This document shows, in pieces, positions 28,340 to 37,651 of a stretch of DNA of 64,000 nucleotides. The stretch is from contig NZ_JAIVFT010000001.1 of the NCBI RefSeq assembly GCF_020829665.1, positions 124,001 through 188,000 of the forward strand. The letters are read 5' to 3'. Under the pieces are notes generated by a model, which saw nothing but the letters and a program-made list of their open reading frames with translations, was not told where the DNA came from and ran no database searches. Position 1 is the stretch's first letter; the number at the start of each line of letters is the position of its first letter. The DNA comes from Nostoc sp. CHAB 5824 (lineage in GTDB: Bacteria > Cyanobacteriota > Cyanobacteriia > Cyanobacteriales > Nostocaceae). Both the position numbers and the translations under genes were made by a program.

Positions 28340-29253
28340 GGCAATTCTACCGAAGTTGGTTTAGCAATATGTGGCAAACCCCAACCTAATTTTTCTCGCA
28401 AAATTCGGAAGAACTCAGGTGGTTGCAGGCGAATAAATCGGGCACTATATTGCGATCGCTCCATATATACTCTATCTTCTGGTAGTACATAGCACCCTCC
28501 ATTACCATCCACTACCATCACCAACCGAGGAATGTTTACTGGGTAGATGTTGACCGATTCAGTATCTGGAAATACTAATGCTCTAGAAGCTAGGGAATGT
28601 GGACAAATGGGTACTAGCTGTAAAGCAGGTACGCCAGGGGTAACAACTGGGCCACCAGCACTCAATGAGTAAGCTGTAGAACCAGTAGGCGTAGAAACAA
28701 TCACACCATCTGCTGCAATATCTACTGGCGCATGACGCCCTATGGCAATTTCAAAATGGCACATAGAGGTCAAAGGTTCGCGGTGCAGAACCATTTCATT
28801 CAAGCAGAGGGCTTCCCACAGCACTGAATCTCCCCGAAACACTTTGACGGTGAGCATAGCTCGTTCTTCAATTTCATACTCACCCGCCATTGCCTGTTCT
28901 AGTGCTTGGGGCAATTGATTCAGGAAGGTTTCTGTCAAAAATCCCATGTGGCCGGTGTTCACTGTTAGCAGTGGAATACCACAGGGGGCTACCTGACGAG
29001 ACGCTGCTAAAACAGTGCCGTCTCCCCCTAACACCACTGCAAACTCCATCTCTGAGTCAAAACCAGGGGGTGTCAGACCGTCAATGGGGGTATGGCATAC
29101 AGGACTATCCGGGTTAGAGTAGCCCAATATTCCACCGATACTCGATGTGATACACACATCCCAACCGGCAGTGGTTAGCTTGTCTTTCAACTCAATAGCG
29201 ACACGGCCCGCTATCGGTTTAACATCATTGTAAATAATGCCTGCTTTCGGCAC
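28336..29253 (-). CDS. nadK: NAD kinase
   Basis: 305 residues. The GGDGT motif lies at 76-80 ([15 protein letters not shown]). Next come [10 protein letters not shown] and the NE/D substrate motif ([10 protein letters not shown]), and then the Gly-rich loop [20 protein letters not shown]. It phosphorylates NAD to NADP with ATP. Cyanobacteria usually have two NAD kinases; this one lies next to nblR. Distinct from the NAD synthesis operon at 53.7 kb. Confidence 0.95.
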   Translation of the reverse strand: MPKAGIIYNDVKPIAGRVAIELKDKLTTAGWDVCITSSIGGILGYSNPDSPVCHTPIDGLTPPGFDSEMEFAVVLGGDGTVLAASRQVAPCGIPLLTVNTGHMGFLTETFLNQLPQALEQAMAGEYEIEERAMLTVKVFRGDSVLWEALCLNEMVLHREPLTSMCHFEIAIGRHAPVDIAADGVIVSTPTGSTAYSLSAGGPVVTPGVPALQLVPICPHSLASRALVFPDTESVNIYPVNIPRLVMVVDGNGGCYVLPEDRVYMERSQYSARFIRLQPPEFFRILREKLGWGLPHIAKPTSVELP

Positions 29254-29382
29254 ACTTAAATATCCAAGTTTAGGCGGTGCTTTGTATTATGTAATCCTTA
29301 CACATTTTGGTCATGTAGTCATTAATCTAGAGTCAAATATCCAGAGTCTAGAGTTTAACGACTACTGTCTGTTTTGTAATGA

Positions 29383-30381
29383 CTATTGACTATTGGCTTT
29401 TGAAGACTGTTTAAAAGGAGTTTTTTTAGGTTTCTGCTTTTTATTTTTGTTTTTCTGGTAGTCTACTTCTTTGAGCTTCTTCATAATTCGGCTGAAATAC
29501 TCTTGTAGATAGCTTTCTAGGGTTGTGGTTTGTTGCTGATCTAAACCAAAAACTGTGTATACTTCATCCATTGAAGCATTTAGCTGTCTACCACTAGCCA
29601 ACACTTCTGTAAAGGCTAGCCTGTCAGCTACGTTCCATCCCCACTGAAAGAACCGCGTTAAACCCCGCACAGCACGCAGCAAGTTTATTGGCATCCGCGT
29701 TACTCTGGCGTCTTTTCCAGATAAGCGTTCGCACAGGTTGATGATTTCTTCTGCACTCCATGCACGAGTACCGACTACAGGAAAAGCTTGGTTTTGCGTT
29801 TCGGGCACACTCAATGCACGGATTGCAAATTTAGCAATGTCCTGAGTGTCCATATAGGCAATGGGAGAAGAATTACCAGTCACCCAAACTGGCTGTCCTT
29901 CCAAAATGGGAATCCCGTATTGACCAATTAACCCTTGCATAAACCCAGCTAGCCGCAAGATGGTGTAATTCAAGCCAGACTCAGCCAAGAAGAGTTCTGT
30001 ACACCGCTTAATTTCCATGAGTGGCACTTCTGGGTATTTATCAGCATCTAAAATTGAAAAGAAGATAAAACGCTCTACACCCGCTGTTTTTGCGGCTTGA
30101 ATTAATGCAACTTTGCCGTCCCAATCAACTTGTTTGATACTCAGTGAATCTGTAGGGCGAGATGTTGACGCATCAATAACTTGGGTTACACCAATTAAAG
30201 CTTCTGCTAGAGTATCGGGATAACGTAAATTTCCCGGTACGAGTTCTGCTCCCCATTCTTTGAGAAAAGCTGCTTTTTTACTACTCCGAACAAGACAGCG
30301 TACTTTATATCCCTCATCGATTGCACGACGAGCCACTTGTCTTCCTAAGGTGCCAGTGGCACCGACGATTAATAATGTCAT
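29383..30381 (-). CDS. ycf39: Ycf39-like NAD(P)-binding protein (photosystem II assembly)
   Basis: 332 residues. An atypical short-chain dehydrogenase/NmrA fold with GATGTLG at 7-13. No YxxxK catalytic pair is apparent. The sequence (YKVRCLVRSSKKAAFLKEWG, ILRLAGFMQGLIGQYGIPIL) resembles cyanobacterial and plastid Ycf39. Ycf39 helps deliver chlorophyll to newly made D1 during photosystem II assembly. The tail is unusually Lys/Gln-rich (KNKNKKQKPKKTPF). Cyanobacteria have several paralogues, so the exact member is uncertain. Confidence 0.82.
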   Translation of the reverse strand: MTLLIVGATGTLGRQVARRAIDEGYKVRCLVRSSKKAAFLKEWGAELVPGNLRYPDTLAEALIGVTQVIDASTSRPTDSLSIKQVDWDGKVALIQAAKTAGVERFIFFSILDADKYPEVPLMEIKRCTELFLAESGLNYTILRLAGFMQGLIGQYGIPILEGQPVWVTGNSSPIAYMDTQDIAKFAIRALSVPETQNQAFPVVGTRAWSAEEIINLCERLSGKDARVTRMPINLLRAVRGLTRFFQWGWNVADRLAFTEVLASGRQLNASMDEVYTVFGLDQQQTTTLESYLQEYFSRIMKKLKEVDYQKNKNKKQKPKKTPFKQSSKANSQ

Positions 30382-30501
30382 GAGGGTTGTAATAAATTTT
30401 AATGTTTTATGAAAAGAATCTTATCAGAATAACCTATGCAAACAAAAGTTTACATCTTTTCTAAGAAAATTGTTTGTTATAAACAGACTCATAGGAAAAT
30501 T

Positions 30502-30523
30502 GCTGTCCGTTTACCGGACAAGC
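30502..30523 (-). terminator. Hairpin downstream of petM
   Basis: GCT-GTCCG and CGGAC-AAGC pair around a short loop; T-rich runs lie on both sides. It would end the minus-strand petM transcript. Confidence 0.55.
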
Positions 30524-30629
30524 TTTTTTCATTTCAATCAAAAAGGGAGAGGGGAGTGGGGAGAATAATAACTCCTAACTCCTAACTCAGCATGGGCTAA
30601 ACGCCCCGCTATCCATGTACAGCACTCAA

Positions 30630-30734
30630 TTATTCTTCTGTGCCTTGAATTTTTAGTAACAACGCGCCTAAGCCCCAGCCTACGAAGATTAAACCGAAGG
30701 ACAATAGAGCTGCATTCAAAAGTTCGCCGCCCAT
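30630..30734 (-). CDS. petM: Cytochrome b6f complex subunit PetM
   Basis: 34 residues: [20 protein letters not shown] followed by [15 protein letters not shown] single membrane helix with a short acidic tail, matching PetM (subunit 7) closely in length and sequence. AAGGAG lies 7 bases before the ATG. PetM is a peripheral helix of the cytochrome b6f complex in the thylakoid membrane. The gene stands alone, as is usual. It is easily missed because of its size. Confidence 0.93.
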   Translation of the reverse strand: MGGELLNAALLSFGLIFVGWGLGALLLKIQGTEE

Positions 30735-30773
30735 TGGTGTGATTCTCCTTATGCAAATTAGTGTGTGTAAACT

Positions 30774-30817
30774 AGGTCTAACAGAAGCTTTTGAATTGTT
30801 GCTGTAGGATTAGACCT
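30774..30817. promoter_or_regulatory. 8-bp inverted repeat upstream of petM
   Basis: AGGTCTAA (30774-30781) and TTAGACCT (30810-30817) pair perfectly, 40 bases upstream of the petM start. It could be a leader hairpin or an operator. Confidence 0.3.
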
Positions 30818-30913
30818 GTGTAAATAATTTTAAACTAGTTTAGCAAGTAATCCCTACTGGTTTGGGGGGCAATCCCTACTGGGGATCGGTGGAGATGGGA
30901 AATGTGAGAAAAC

Positions 30914-32020
30914 TTGATGATAATAATTATGAATAATTTTATGTATCAAAATAATCAAGATAATTTAGTGAATTTTAGCAAAAAAAATCGCCCGCGTTTG
31001 GCGTTGACGCTGGGAGATCCGGCGGGAATTGGGCCGGAGGTGATTTTGAAAGCTTTAGCAGAACCGGAAATTAGTAAAAAATATGACGTTACTGTGGTGG
31101 GTAACCGGGATTTGCTGGCACAGATTTATTACAAACTGAATTTAACTGAGAATCTAGCACCTTTGGCAAATCCAGACGAGTTGTCAGTTATTGATGTGCA
31201 GTTGGATGGGGAAATTAAAGATGAAATTCTTGCAGGAATAGGTAATGCGGCGAGTGGTGCGGCTAGTTTTGCCTATATGGAATATGCGATCGCTCAAACA
31301 CTCGCTGGTAAATTTGATGGTATTGTCACAGGCCCGATCGCTAAATCTGCTTGGAAAGCCGCCGGGTATAATTATCCAGGGCAAACAGAACTTTTGGCAG
31401 AAAAATCAAGTGTTGACCGTTTTGGGATGTTATTTGTAGCGCGATCGCCTCATACTGGCTGGACACTCCGCGCTTTACTTGCAACCACACATATTCCCCT
31501 ACGTCAAGTAGCTGATACATTGACACCGCAGTTGTTGACACAGAAATTGGATTTGTTGATGGAGTGCTTGGAGAAAGATTTTGGTATAGAAAATGGGAGA
31601 ATTGCGATCGCAGGTTTGAATCCCCACAGTGGCGAACAGGGACAACTTGGACATGAAGAACAGGATTGGTTAATTCCCTGGTTAGAGCAAGAGCGGCAAA
31701 AAAGACCACAATTACGGCTAGATGGGCCAATACCACCAGATACGATGTGGGTAAAACCTGGTCAAGCTTGGTATGGAAATTCTTTAGTACAAAATCCTGC
31801 TGATGGCTACTTGGCACTTTACCACGACCAAGGCTTAATACCTGTGAAGCTGATGGCGTTTGATCGCGCAGTTAATACTTCTATAGGTCTTCCTTTCGTT
31901 CGGACTTCACCTGATCATGGAACAGCGTTTGATATTGCGGGTAAGGGAATTGCTGATGCTACAAGTATGAAAGCAGCGATACATTTAGCGGCTGAGTTGG
32001 TTAATCAAAGTCAGAGATGA
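30914..32020 (+). CDS. pdxA: 4-hydroxythreonine-4-phosphate dehydrogenase
   Basis: About 340-368 residues depending on the start. The first ATG gives an Asn-rich leader before [20 protein letters not shown], the usual PdxA N-terminus, so a later start (ATG 30929 or 30941) is possible. Metal and substrate motifs are intact ([62 protein letters not shown]). It oxidises 4-phosphohydroxythreonine in the DXP-independent-of-ribose pathway (PdxA/PdxJ) to pyridoxal phosphate. Followed by a terminator at 32101. Confidence 0.93.
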   Translation: MMIIIMNNFMYQNNQDNLVNFSKKNRPRLALTLGDPAGIGPEVILKALAEPEISKKYDVTVVGNRDLLAQIYYKLNLTENLAPLANPDELSVIDVQLDGEIKDEILAGIGNAASGAASFAYMEYAIAQTLAGKFDGIVTGPIAKSAWKAAGYNYPGQTELLAEKSSVDRFGMLFVARSPHTGWTLRALLATTHIPLRQVADTLTPQLLTQKLDLLMECLEKDFGIENGRIAIAGLNPHSGEQGQLGHEEQDWLIPWLEQERQKRPQLRLDGPIPPDTMWVKPGQAWYGNSLVQNPADGYLALYHDQGLIPVKLMAFDRAVNTSIGLPFVRTSPDHGTAFDIAGKGIADATSMKAAIHLAAELVNQSQR

Positions 32021-32100
32021 TGCCTAAAAGTGTAAATTAACCTATTTATTTTTATAACTCGAAGATATTTCCTAATTTCAAGTGAAGGTAATCTGCATTT

Positions 32101-32136
32101 CCCAGTTATTCACTCATTGAGTTGCTGGGATTTTTT
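32101..32136 (+). terminator. Terminator of pdxA
   Basis: CCCAG and CTGGG close a stem with an inner ACTC-ATT-GAGT hairpin, followed by A and six T. Located 80 bases after the pdxA stop. Confidence 0.75.
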
Positions 32137-32405
32137 CTTTTGGCTCTACGAAAGTTTGTAGGCTAACGCCTAACAATTGTGAAGTGCTGATGTGCATTTA
32201 TTTATCCACTTGCTGAGTGGACTATATGGTGAGCAGCTTCGCTGAGGCAATTAGGAAAGAAAACAGAGATAACTAAACAACGCCCCAGGAATTTACCTGT
32301 GGATTCTTGTTTGTTCATCTCTGAAGAGGCGCTAACGCGCACTTAGGTGTGAGGTTTGTGTGCGCTATCGCGCATAGCTTTGTGAATACTATTTGGTACA
32401 TTCAA
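32137..32405. other. Repeat-rich spacer
   Basis: No gene. It contains several short GC-rich palindromic fragments of the Nostoc repeat type (TTAGGCGTTAGCC-like words on either strand, GCTTCGCTGAGGC, GCGCTATCGCGC). Confidence 0.4.
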
Positions 32406-32594
32406 ATGTCACAAAAACTAAAAGAATTGGGTTTTGTTATTAGTACCACTTTATTGCTTGGTGGTTCTTTCGGTTTGGCTGTTGTTGATAAAGACTATCG
32501 TCCAGTATTTGCTGATCTTGTTAAGGTCGGCTTTGGTGGTTATGTCGGTTGGGTTACTTCTACCCGACACGAGCAGGACAAAGGTAAGGATTAA
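32406..32594 (+). CDS. Small membrane protein, unknown
   Basis: 62 residues from MSQKLKELGFVISTTLLLGG; the frame continues to a GTG/ATG upstream through repeat sequence. Two hydrophobic segments (about 8-24 and 35-50) and a charged tail (RHEQDKGKD) give a holin-like outline. It precedes a convergent replication-protein remnant. No family recognised. Confidence 0.5.
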   Translation: MSQKLKELGFVISTTLLLGGSFGLAVVDKDYRPVFADLVKVGFGGYVGWVTSTRHEQDKGKD

Positions 32595-32664
32595 AACTCC
32601 TTTCTACATTCTTTAATAGTCTGAAACAACTGTAGCTTCCTGATTATGAGTATTTTAACTAGTC

Positions 32665-33150
32665 TTAGTTATCACTCAATATTAAATCCAAGTTTTCCCT
32701 GAGTTCCTCAATCTGGCAATTCTTTACAGTCAAGGTGACAAATAGCCAACGATACTTGGGGTAGTCAGTGACAACCTGTGGGAGAATTTTGTAAGCTCTT
32801 GCTTTCCACATGAGCGATCGCCGCCACTGACAAACCGGACAATGACGAACTCTACAGAATTGGGCATCTGATAGCTTTAACTTGAGAATACCTTCCGATT
32901 CCTGTAACACTAATTGAAACTTCAGCAACTCGGAACATATTTTCATGCGCCAAGCATACTGCTGAAAATAATGTTCGTCTGCTTTGGCGTAATAATGTAA
33001 AACTTTATCAGTATTAGTTCTGTGCTTATCCCAGATTTTACCTATAGGCGAAACTTTGGATAAGCTCTGTAAATTTTGATTTTGTTGGAACTTATTTTGA
33101 AACGATATATTAAAAGCAATAAAGTCACTGTCTGAGGCTTGAGCAAACAC
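32665..33150 (-). pseudogene. Truncated rolling-circle replication initiator (N-terminal part)
   Basis: 161 codons. CRVRHCPVCQWRRSLMWKAR (a Cys-x2-Cys zinc knuckle) and YRWLFVTLTVKNC are characteristic of Rep_1-type plasmid initiators. Such proteins run to 300 or more residues. Here the frame stops soon after the VTLTVKN strand, before the HUH metal motif and the catalytic Tyr. A further Rep segment that does contain the HUH motif lies upstream on the same strand (33211-33460). The gene is therefore out of order and dead as read. It marks an integrated plasmid or related element. Confidence 0.8.
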
Positions 33151-33214
33151 GAAATCACCAAATCAGTTTGTATTAACGCCTCAAATTAACGCAAGTTATA
33201 CGCTCAAGCCTCAG
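33132..33214. repeat. 13-bp perfect inverted repeat between Rep fragments
   Basis: CTGAGGCTTGAGC (33132-33144) and GCTCAAGCCTCAG (33202-33214) are exact reverse complements, 57 bases apart. They lie at the junction of the two Rep fragments. Between them ATTAACGC is repeated directly. Possible recombination point or relic of an origin stem-loop. Confidence 0.7.
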
Positions 33215-33460
33215 TAAAAGTATTTAGGGAAATATGAAAGTGGCAGCATTGCCAAAATATGCAAATGCGGGTGTGCCAAGACTCTATCTTTACCTTTAGC
33301 CACTTCTGTAGACTTCACCCAACCTTTCGCAGTCCATGCTTTTAATTCAGTCAATCACTTAAAAGCTTTATTCATAGAATCCAAGTTTTCCATTAGTTCC
33401 TTAATCAGCCAATTACCAAAAGCAATTTCGTCTTTATCCAACCATAGGTAACCTTGACCC
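33211..33460 (-). pseudogene. Rep fragment with HUH motif
   Basis: Minus strand reads GYLWLDKDEIAFGNWLIKEL and MENLDSMNKAFK, stop, LTELKAWTAKGWVKSTEVAK and VLAHPHLHILAMLPLSYFPK. HPHLH is the HUH metal-binding motif of rolling-circle initiators, and KAWxAKGWVKSxEV is typical of Rep_1. There is no start codon and one internal stop. In a normal gene this part should follow, not precede, the segment at 32665-33150. Confidence 0.7.
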
Positions 33461-33467
33461 GGAAAAC

Positions 33468-34055
33468 ATGTCAGATTACTTGAATAAGTACCACAAGTCT
33501 GACAGGAAAACCATACTAATGAGAATTTGGGCTACTACTGCTGTGCTAGCTTCTTCTTGGCTAATATCTGGAGCCATAGGCTCTGAGCCAATCAACGCTA
33601 CTTCTGTTTTGGTAGAAAATGCTATATCATCTCCAGCGCCAACGAATACAAAACAGATTACTGTTAGTAACACTGAGTTCGGGCTGAAGAGAGTTGACTC
33701 CAAAGGAAACGTTACCATTTTCCAGACAACAAGAGTGCCATTTCAGCAAGGAAACGCTTACGGGTGGCGGATTAAACTTAAAGACTACCAAGGTGAAGTG
33801 AAATGGCGCGAAGTCTTGCGTTTACCAAAACCTCCAGAAACTTGGGGTACAGATAACGGTGAAGACTTCTCAATATCAGCAGATGGCACTACATCTGTGA
33901 CACGGCGCACACAGTCGGCTCCAGACGGTGTGATTGAGAATTTTTGGACGATCGCTCCTGGCGATCCGCTTGGTAAGCATAGAATAGAGGTCTATATTGA
34001 TGACCGTTTGATCGGTACTTTCGAGTTTGAAGTTATTCCAGTAAAACAGATATGA
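33468..34055 (+). CDS. Exported protein of unknown function
   Basis: 195 residues; an alternative start is ATG 33519 (MRIWATTAVLASSWLISGAI), which would put the signal peptide at the N-terminus. After cleavage the protein is rich in beta strands (GNAYGWRIKLKDYQGEVKWR, GKHRIEVYIDDRLIGTFEFE), like an immunoglobulin-type fold. No family recognised. It is followed by two small same-strand genes after 119 bases. Confidence 0.75.
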   Translation: MSDYLNKYHKSDRKTILMRIWATTAVLASSWLISGAIGSEPINATSVLVENAISSPAPTNTKQITVSNTEFGLKRVDSKGNVTIFQTTRVPFQQGNAYGWRIKLKDYQGEVKWREVLRLPKPPETWGTDNGEDFSISADGTTSVTRRTQSAPDGVIENFWTIAPGDPLGKHRIEVYIDDRLIGTFEFEVIPVKQI

Positions 34056-34174
34056 AAGGCATTGGGCATGGTTATTCTCTTTGTCCCCTTGTCTAACCCT
34101 GCTCCTTTGCTTCTTCTTTCTCCCTAACCTTAAGCTGAAGAGTATCTTAGAGATAGAAGTTTGATTCTTGTTGG

Positions 34175-34498
34175 GTGGCGATTGTGAATACAGAGGAATT
34201 CCTGCGATTGATCGAAAAGCAGCGCCCATGTCCTCAGACACTGCCAAAAGGGCTGCAAGCAATGTGGTATGACAAGAAAGGTGATTGGAGTAAAGCTCAT
34301 GAAATAGTTCAAAATGCCAGCGATGTGGATAGTGCCTGGGTTCATGCTTATCTGCACCGCAAAGAAGGCGATTTGAACAATGCCAATTTCTGGTATCAAC
34401 ATAGTGGTCAGCCAAAGTTTCCAGGAGAACTAAGCCAGGAATGGGAACAAATAACTTCTGTATTGCTAAGGAAGGTGAACGCGACGCATGAATGCTGA
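34175..34498 (+). CDS. Conserved small helical protein
   Basis: About 107 residues, GTG start at 34175 (a second GTG at 34184 is possible). Features include GLQAMWYDKKGDWSKAHEIV and SAWVHAYLHRKEGDLNNANF. Repeated helix-turn-helix hairpins with Trp/Tyr/Ala spacing resemble tetratricopeptide-like units. Overlaps the next gene by 11 bases, so the two are probably translated together. Cyanobacterial-type hypothetical; function unknown. Confidence 0.7.
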   Translation: MAIVNTEEFLRLIEKQRPCPQTLPKGLQAMWYDKKGDWSKAHEIVQNASDVDSAWVHAYLHRKEGDLNNANFWYQHSGQPKFPGELSQEWEQITSVLLRKVNATHEC

Positions 34499-34856
34499 GG
34501 AATTAAAACGGCGTTTTGCCGCAGGAGAAAGATATTTTCCAGGCGTCAACTTGAATAGGGACAAGCTGATTGGAGCCTATTTGCCTGGAATCAATTTATG
34601 GGGATCTGACTTGAGTGGAGTTAACCTAGCTAAAGCTAAACTCTGGGGAGCAGATTTGAGTAGAGCTAACTTAGCCAAAGCGAACTTGACCAGAGCTAAT
34701 TTAAGCGGTGTCAAACTGAATGAAGCAAACCTCCGAGGAGCCAAACTCAACTATGCCAAGTTGTATGGAGCGAATCTGACTGGCGCTTACTACGATGAAA
34801 GCACGCGTTTTTCTAGAGGGTTTGACCCTATTAGTAGAAATATGCGGAAGGTTTGA
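34488..34856 (+). CDS. Short pentapeptide-repeat protein
   Basis: 122 residues. About 15 A(N/D)LxxA pentapeptides from residue 20 to 105 (GVNLNRDKLIGAYLPGINLW, LSRANLAKANLTRANLSGVK). A short N-terminal helix (AEELKRRFAAGERYFPG) precedes them. No membrane segment, unlike the two larger pentapeptide proteins of the window. Overlaps the preceding gene by 11 bases. Function unknown. Confidence 0.88.
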   Translation: MNAEELKRRFAAGERYFPGVNLNRDKLIGAYLPGINLWGSDLSGVNLAKAKLWGADLSRANLAKANLTRANLSGVKLNEANLRGAKLNYAKLYGANLTGAYYDESTRFSRGFDPISRNMRKV

Positions 34857-34914
34857 AGGGGCTGGGGACTGATGCCTTGATTCTTTCTGATTAAATTGGC
34901 AAAGGTATTACTTT

Positions 34915-34943
34915 AACGTGCGTCTCTGTTGGAGACTCACGTT
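34915..34943. terminator. Bidirectional terminator between convergent genes
   Basis: AACGTG-C-GTCTC and GAGAC-T-CACGTT pair around TGTTG, just beyond the LysR stop codon and after the pentapeptide gene. Confidence 0.65.
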
Positions 34944-34946
34944 GCT

Positions 34947-35918
34947 TTAAATAACTGATTTTGATATGGGTTGATGTGAGCTATGTAACAAAGACGATAT
35001 TAACATTTGTTCAAAGACTTTAGAAAGAGCAGTTTGAAAACGCTGACGATGCTTGAGTTTGAAAAAAGGTCGAACTATTTCTGCAATCGCACCGTTACCC
35101 TCTCTGTTATCAATCACTCGAATAGCCCGCAAAGTTCCCAACTGTATTTCTTTTTTTACCATCAACTCAGAAATTCCAATTGCACCGACACCATCTTCGA
35201 TCGCTGCTTTTGTCATCTCTCCACTGTTGAATACTAAACTTACATCCAGTTCACTAAGATTTATTCCCCAGTTTTGTAGGGCTTCCTCAAACCTTTGCTG
35301 GGTTCCAGAACCTGGTTCTCGCATCACCCAAAGGGTTTGAGTCAATTGGCTTAAGTCAATTTCTCCCCACTCAAACCAAGGGTGTTTTTGACCTACCACA
35401 ATTTGCAAGCGATCGCTCCCCACTATTTCGTACTCCAGAGTACTCTGGAGCGCTGGCTTTACATCTCCTTCCACCAAACCTAAATCAAACTGTCCTGTCG
35501 CCGTTCCCACACAAATCTCTTCTGTGTTTGCAAGGCTACAGTCAATCTGAATACCGGGATATAGGCTCTTAAACTCACTAATCTTGCTTGGTAGCCAGTA
35601 GTTACCAATTGTCAAACTCGACCCTAATTTCAATTCACCCCGTTGCAGATTGTTCAATTCTCGCAATCCTCTTTCAGTCAAGGAAACTTGATCGAGAATT
35701 TTCTGCGCTTCCACTTGCAGTAATTTACCAGCCTCAGCAATCTCAATATGGCGACCAATCCGATGGAATAGTTTCACTCCGTATTCTTGCTCTAAGTTGT
35801 GGATCGCTGCACTGACGGCAGGTTGTGTAATATAAAGATCCTCTGCTGCGCGAGTAAAGTGTAAGTGCTGCGCCACAGCTAGAAAAATTTTTAGCTGCTC
35901 AAGCGTCATTCCTGCCAT
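34947..35918 (-). CDS. LysR-family transcriptional regulator
   Basis: 323 residues. The N-terminal helix-turn-helix (about 5-63: FLAVAQHLHFTRAAEDLYIT, QPAVSAAIHNLEQEYGVKLF) is followed by a LysR substrate-binding domain (about 90-300). Divergent from the CadD-type transporter with a 228-base gap, the usual arrangement for a LysR regulator and its target. It also resembles CbbR/CysB-type regulators that sense metabolites. Ligand unknown. Start is at the first or second Met (MAGM). Confidence 0.9.
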   Translation of the reverse strand: MAGMTLEQLKIFLAVAQHLHFTRAAEDLYITQPAVSAAIHNLEQEYGVKLFHRIGRHIEIAEAGKLLQVEAQKILDQVSLTERGLRELNNLQRGELKLGSSLTIGNYWLPSKISEFKSLYPGIQIDCSLANTEEICVGTATGQFDLGLVEGDVKPALQSTLEYEIVGSDRLQIVVGQKHPWFEWGEIDLSQLTQTLWVMREPGSGTQQRFEEALQNWGINLSELDVSLVFNSGEMTKAAIEDGVGAIGISELMVKKEIQLGTLRAIRVIDNREGNGAIAEIVRPFFKLKHRQRFQTALSKVFEQMLISSLLHSSHQPISKSVI

Positions 35919-36032
35919 TTATGGTATCCCTAGAACTTGGTGTCAAAGTTTTAATCACTTTCATTTATCATTTTGACAAACAAAAGCATTTGATTCTATC
36001 GATTAGTTTGACTAAAGTATAAACCAAGGCTT

Positions 36033-36120
36033 TCTACCTAGTCATTAGTCATTAGTCATTAGTCATTGGTCATTTGTCCTTTGTAAATGACCCATGCCCA
36101 ATGTCCAATGCCCAATATCC
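36033..36120. repeat. Heptanucleotide short tandem repeats
   Basis: Four to five copies of TAGTCAT followed by decaying variants (TGGTCAT, TTGTCCT) and CCAATGCCCAAT words, in the LysR-cadD divergent region. Typical cyanobacterial short tandem repeat cluster. Confidence 0.75.
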
Positions 36121-36146
36121 AAGTATGAAAACAAGGACTTTCACAA

Positions 36147-36842
36147 ATGAGCGGTTTAGTAACTGCAATTACTACAGGGTTCATGGCATTTATTGCCACC
36201 AACATTGATGATATTGTCATTTTGACGTTGCTTTTTTCACAAATCAATAAAACGTTCCGCAGTCGTCACATCTTTGCTGGTCAGTATCTCGGTTTTGCTG
36301 CATTGATCGTTGCTAGCCTTCCCGGTTTCTTCGGTGGGCTAATCATACCGCAAGACTGGATTAGACTACTTGGTTTAATGCCTATAATCATTGGCGTGAG
36401 TAGTTTACTAAAACGCGAAGAGGATTCGCCAGAGGAAGCCGAAGCAGAAACCGATCCGTCTAGTCCCTCTATAATTGCCAGTTTTCTCTCTCCGCAAACA
36501 TGCAATGTAGCTGCGATCGCCTTTGCCAATGGTAGTGATAATATTAGCGTCTACGTGCCCCTGTTTGCCAATTCTGAATTAGATAGTCTGCTAGTAATAC
36601 TAAGTATCTTCTTTTCGTTAGTTGGCGTATGGTGTTATACCGCTTATAAGTTAACGTACTTACCTGCGATCGCAAACTTTTTAACAGAGAATGGCAACAC
36701 TTTTGTGCCTTGTATATTGATTGGACTGGGTATATTTATTGTCACAGAAAATGTTACTTGGACTCTTTTATCTGTAGTTTCTAGTTATATATTCTCATTG
36801 ATTTTAGGTTTTAATACTCAGCCTTCGAGTGAAGAACAATAA
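36147..36842 (+). CDS. CadD-type cadmium/cation resistance transporter
   Basis: 231 residues with about six membrane helices. The N-terminal motif FIATNIDDIVILTLLF matches the CadD/LysE-like family signature (TNIDD). An acidic loop (REEDSPEEAEAETDPSS) separates the halves; the second half has NVAAIAFANGSDNISVYVPL. CadD proteins protect against cadmium in Gram-positive bacteria, but cyanobacterial members may move other cations. Divergent from a LysR regulator and followed after 28 bases by a secreted protein gene. Confidence 0.88.
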   Translation: MSGLVTAITTGFMAFIATNIDDIVILTLLFSQINKTFRSRHIFAGQYLGFAALIVASLPGFFGGLIIPQDWIRLLGLMPIIIGVSSLLKREEDSPEEAEAETDPSSPSIIASFLSPQTCNVAAIAFANGSDNISVYVPLFANSELDSLLVILSIFFSLVGVWCYTAYKLTYLPAIANFLTENGNTFVPCILIGLGIFIVTENVTWTLLSVVSSYIFSLILGFNTQPSSEEQ

Positions 36843-36936
36843 AAATTAAGTATCTAAAAAGAGGTGCATCATGAATCTTCTGAGCAAAATGAATTCCAAA
36901 CTGCAAAATATCTTACCCATCAACAGGAGTCAAAAC

Positions 36937-37599
36937 ATGAAAATCTGGAAATCTCTGCTAATTGTCTTGATGATTGTCGCCAATCTAGCCTTTGCTCAAC
37001 CTTCTTTTGCTGATAAACCAAAATTTAGCAAAAACCCTGACTATATCGAAGTCACTAAAGCTCTTAATGAACTTTCTCAGACAAAAGATGCTCAAACTCA
37101 AGTTGAAGGTCTTACACCAGAAGAAACTCAAAAGAGAATCGAAGAATTAACACTGCAAAAATATGCTTTAGAGACGGGAATAAACTGGGGTCAATGCGAC
37201 AATCAAACAGGTAATACTATAGCAGTATACGGCAAAAGACCAAATGATGAAGACGATGAAGATGCCGTATACGACAATAATCTGTATTTTCTAGCTAATG
37301 GTCAGTCAACGAAAAATAACTGGGATTGTGATGGCATCTATCTAGCGAATAATGTCAAGGTAGCAAATTTTACTTCTAGCCCTAATGGGCAAGGTCAAGA
37401 ATTGACAGGCCCGGCTGCTCTAAAAATACTTGATGGAACTCAGTTAGTAATTAAGACGAATCCAGATACTGCTGCAATTGACTTGAATGTTCCGACTGTG
37501 AAAGTTCTTAACAGCACTAAGGCTAACTGGTTTATCCCAGATGTATCACAGGCTCTTATAAATACACGAGTTCCTAATGCGCCTAGCAATCAGTCTTGA
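36937..37599 (+). CDS. Secreted acidic protein, unknown
   Basis: 221 residues from MKIWKSLLIVLMIVANLAFA. The start is chosen for the AGGAG at 36925 and the signal peptide; the frame reaches back to ATG 36871. After a likely cut at SFADKP the protein has a helical region, then a strand-rich part with two acidic runs (DDEDAVYDNNLYFLANGQ, NWDCDGIYLAN). No family recognised. Close linkage to the CadD-type gene suggests a shared role. Confidence 0.75.
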   Translation: MKIWKSLLIVLMIVANLAFAQPSFADKPKFSKNPDYIEVTKALNELSQTKDAQTQVEGLTPEETQKRIEELTLQKYALETGINWGQCDNQTGNTIAVYGKRPNDEDDEDAVYDNNLYFLANGQSTKNNWDCDGIYLANNVKVANFTSSPNGQGQELTGPAALKILDGTQLVIKTNPDTAAIDLNVPTVKVLNSTKANWFIPDVSQALINTRVPNAPSNQS

Positions 37600-37651
37600 A
37601 ATAGAAGTGCATAATCTATTTTTGAATGATTGTTCTGAATTTAAATAGGGT

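Noticed and set aside
34130..34415. Two minus-strand frames opposite 34175-34498
   Set aside because: The plus-strand gene has better composition and is coupled to the next gene; the others are shadows.
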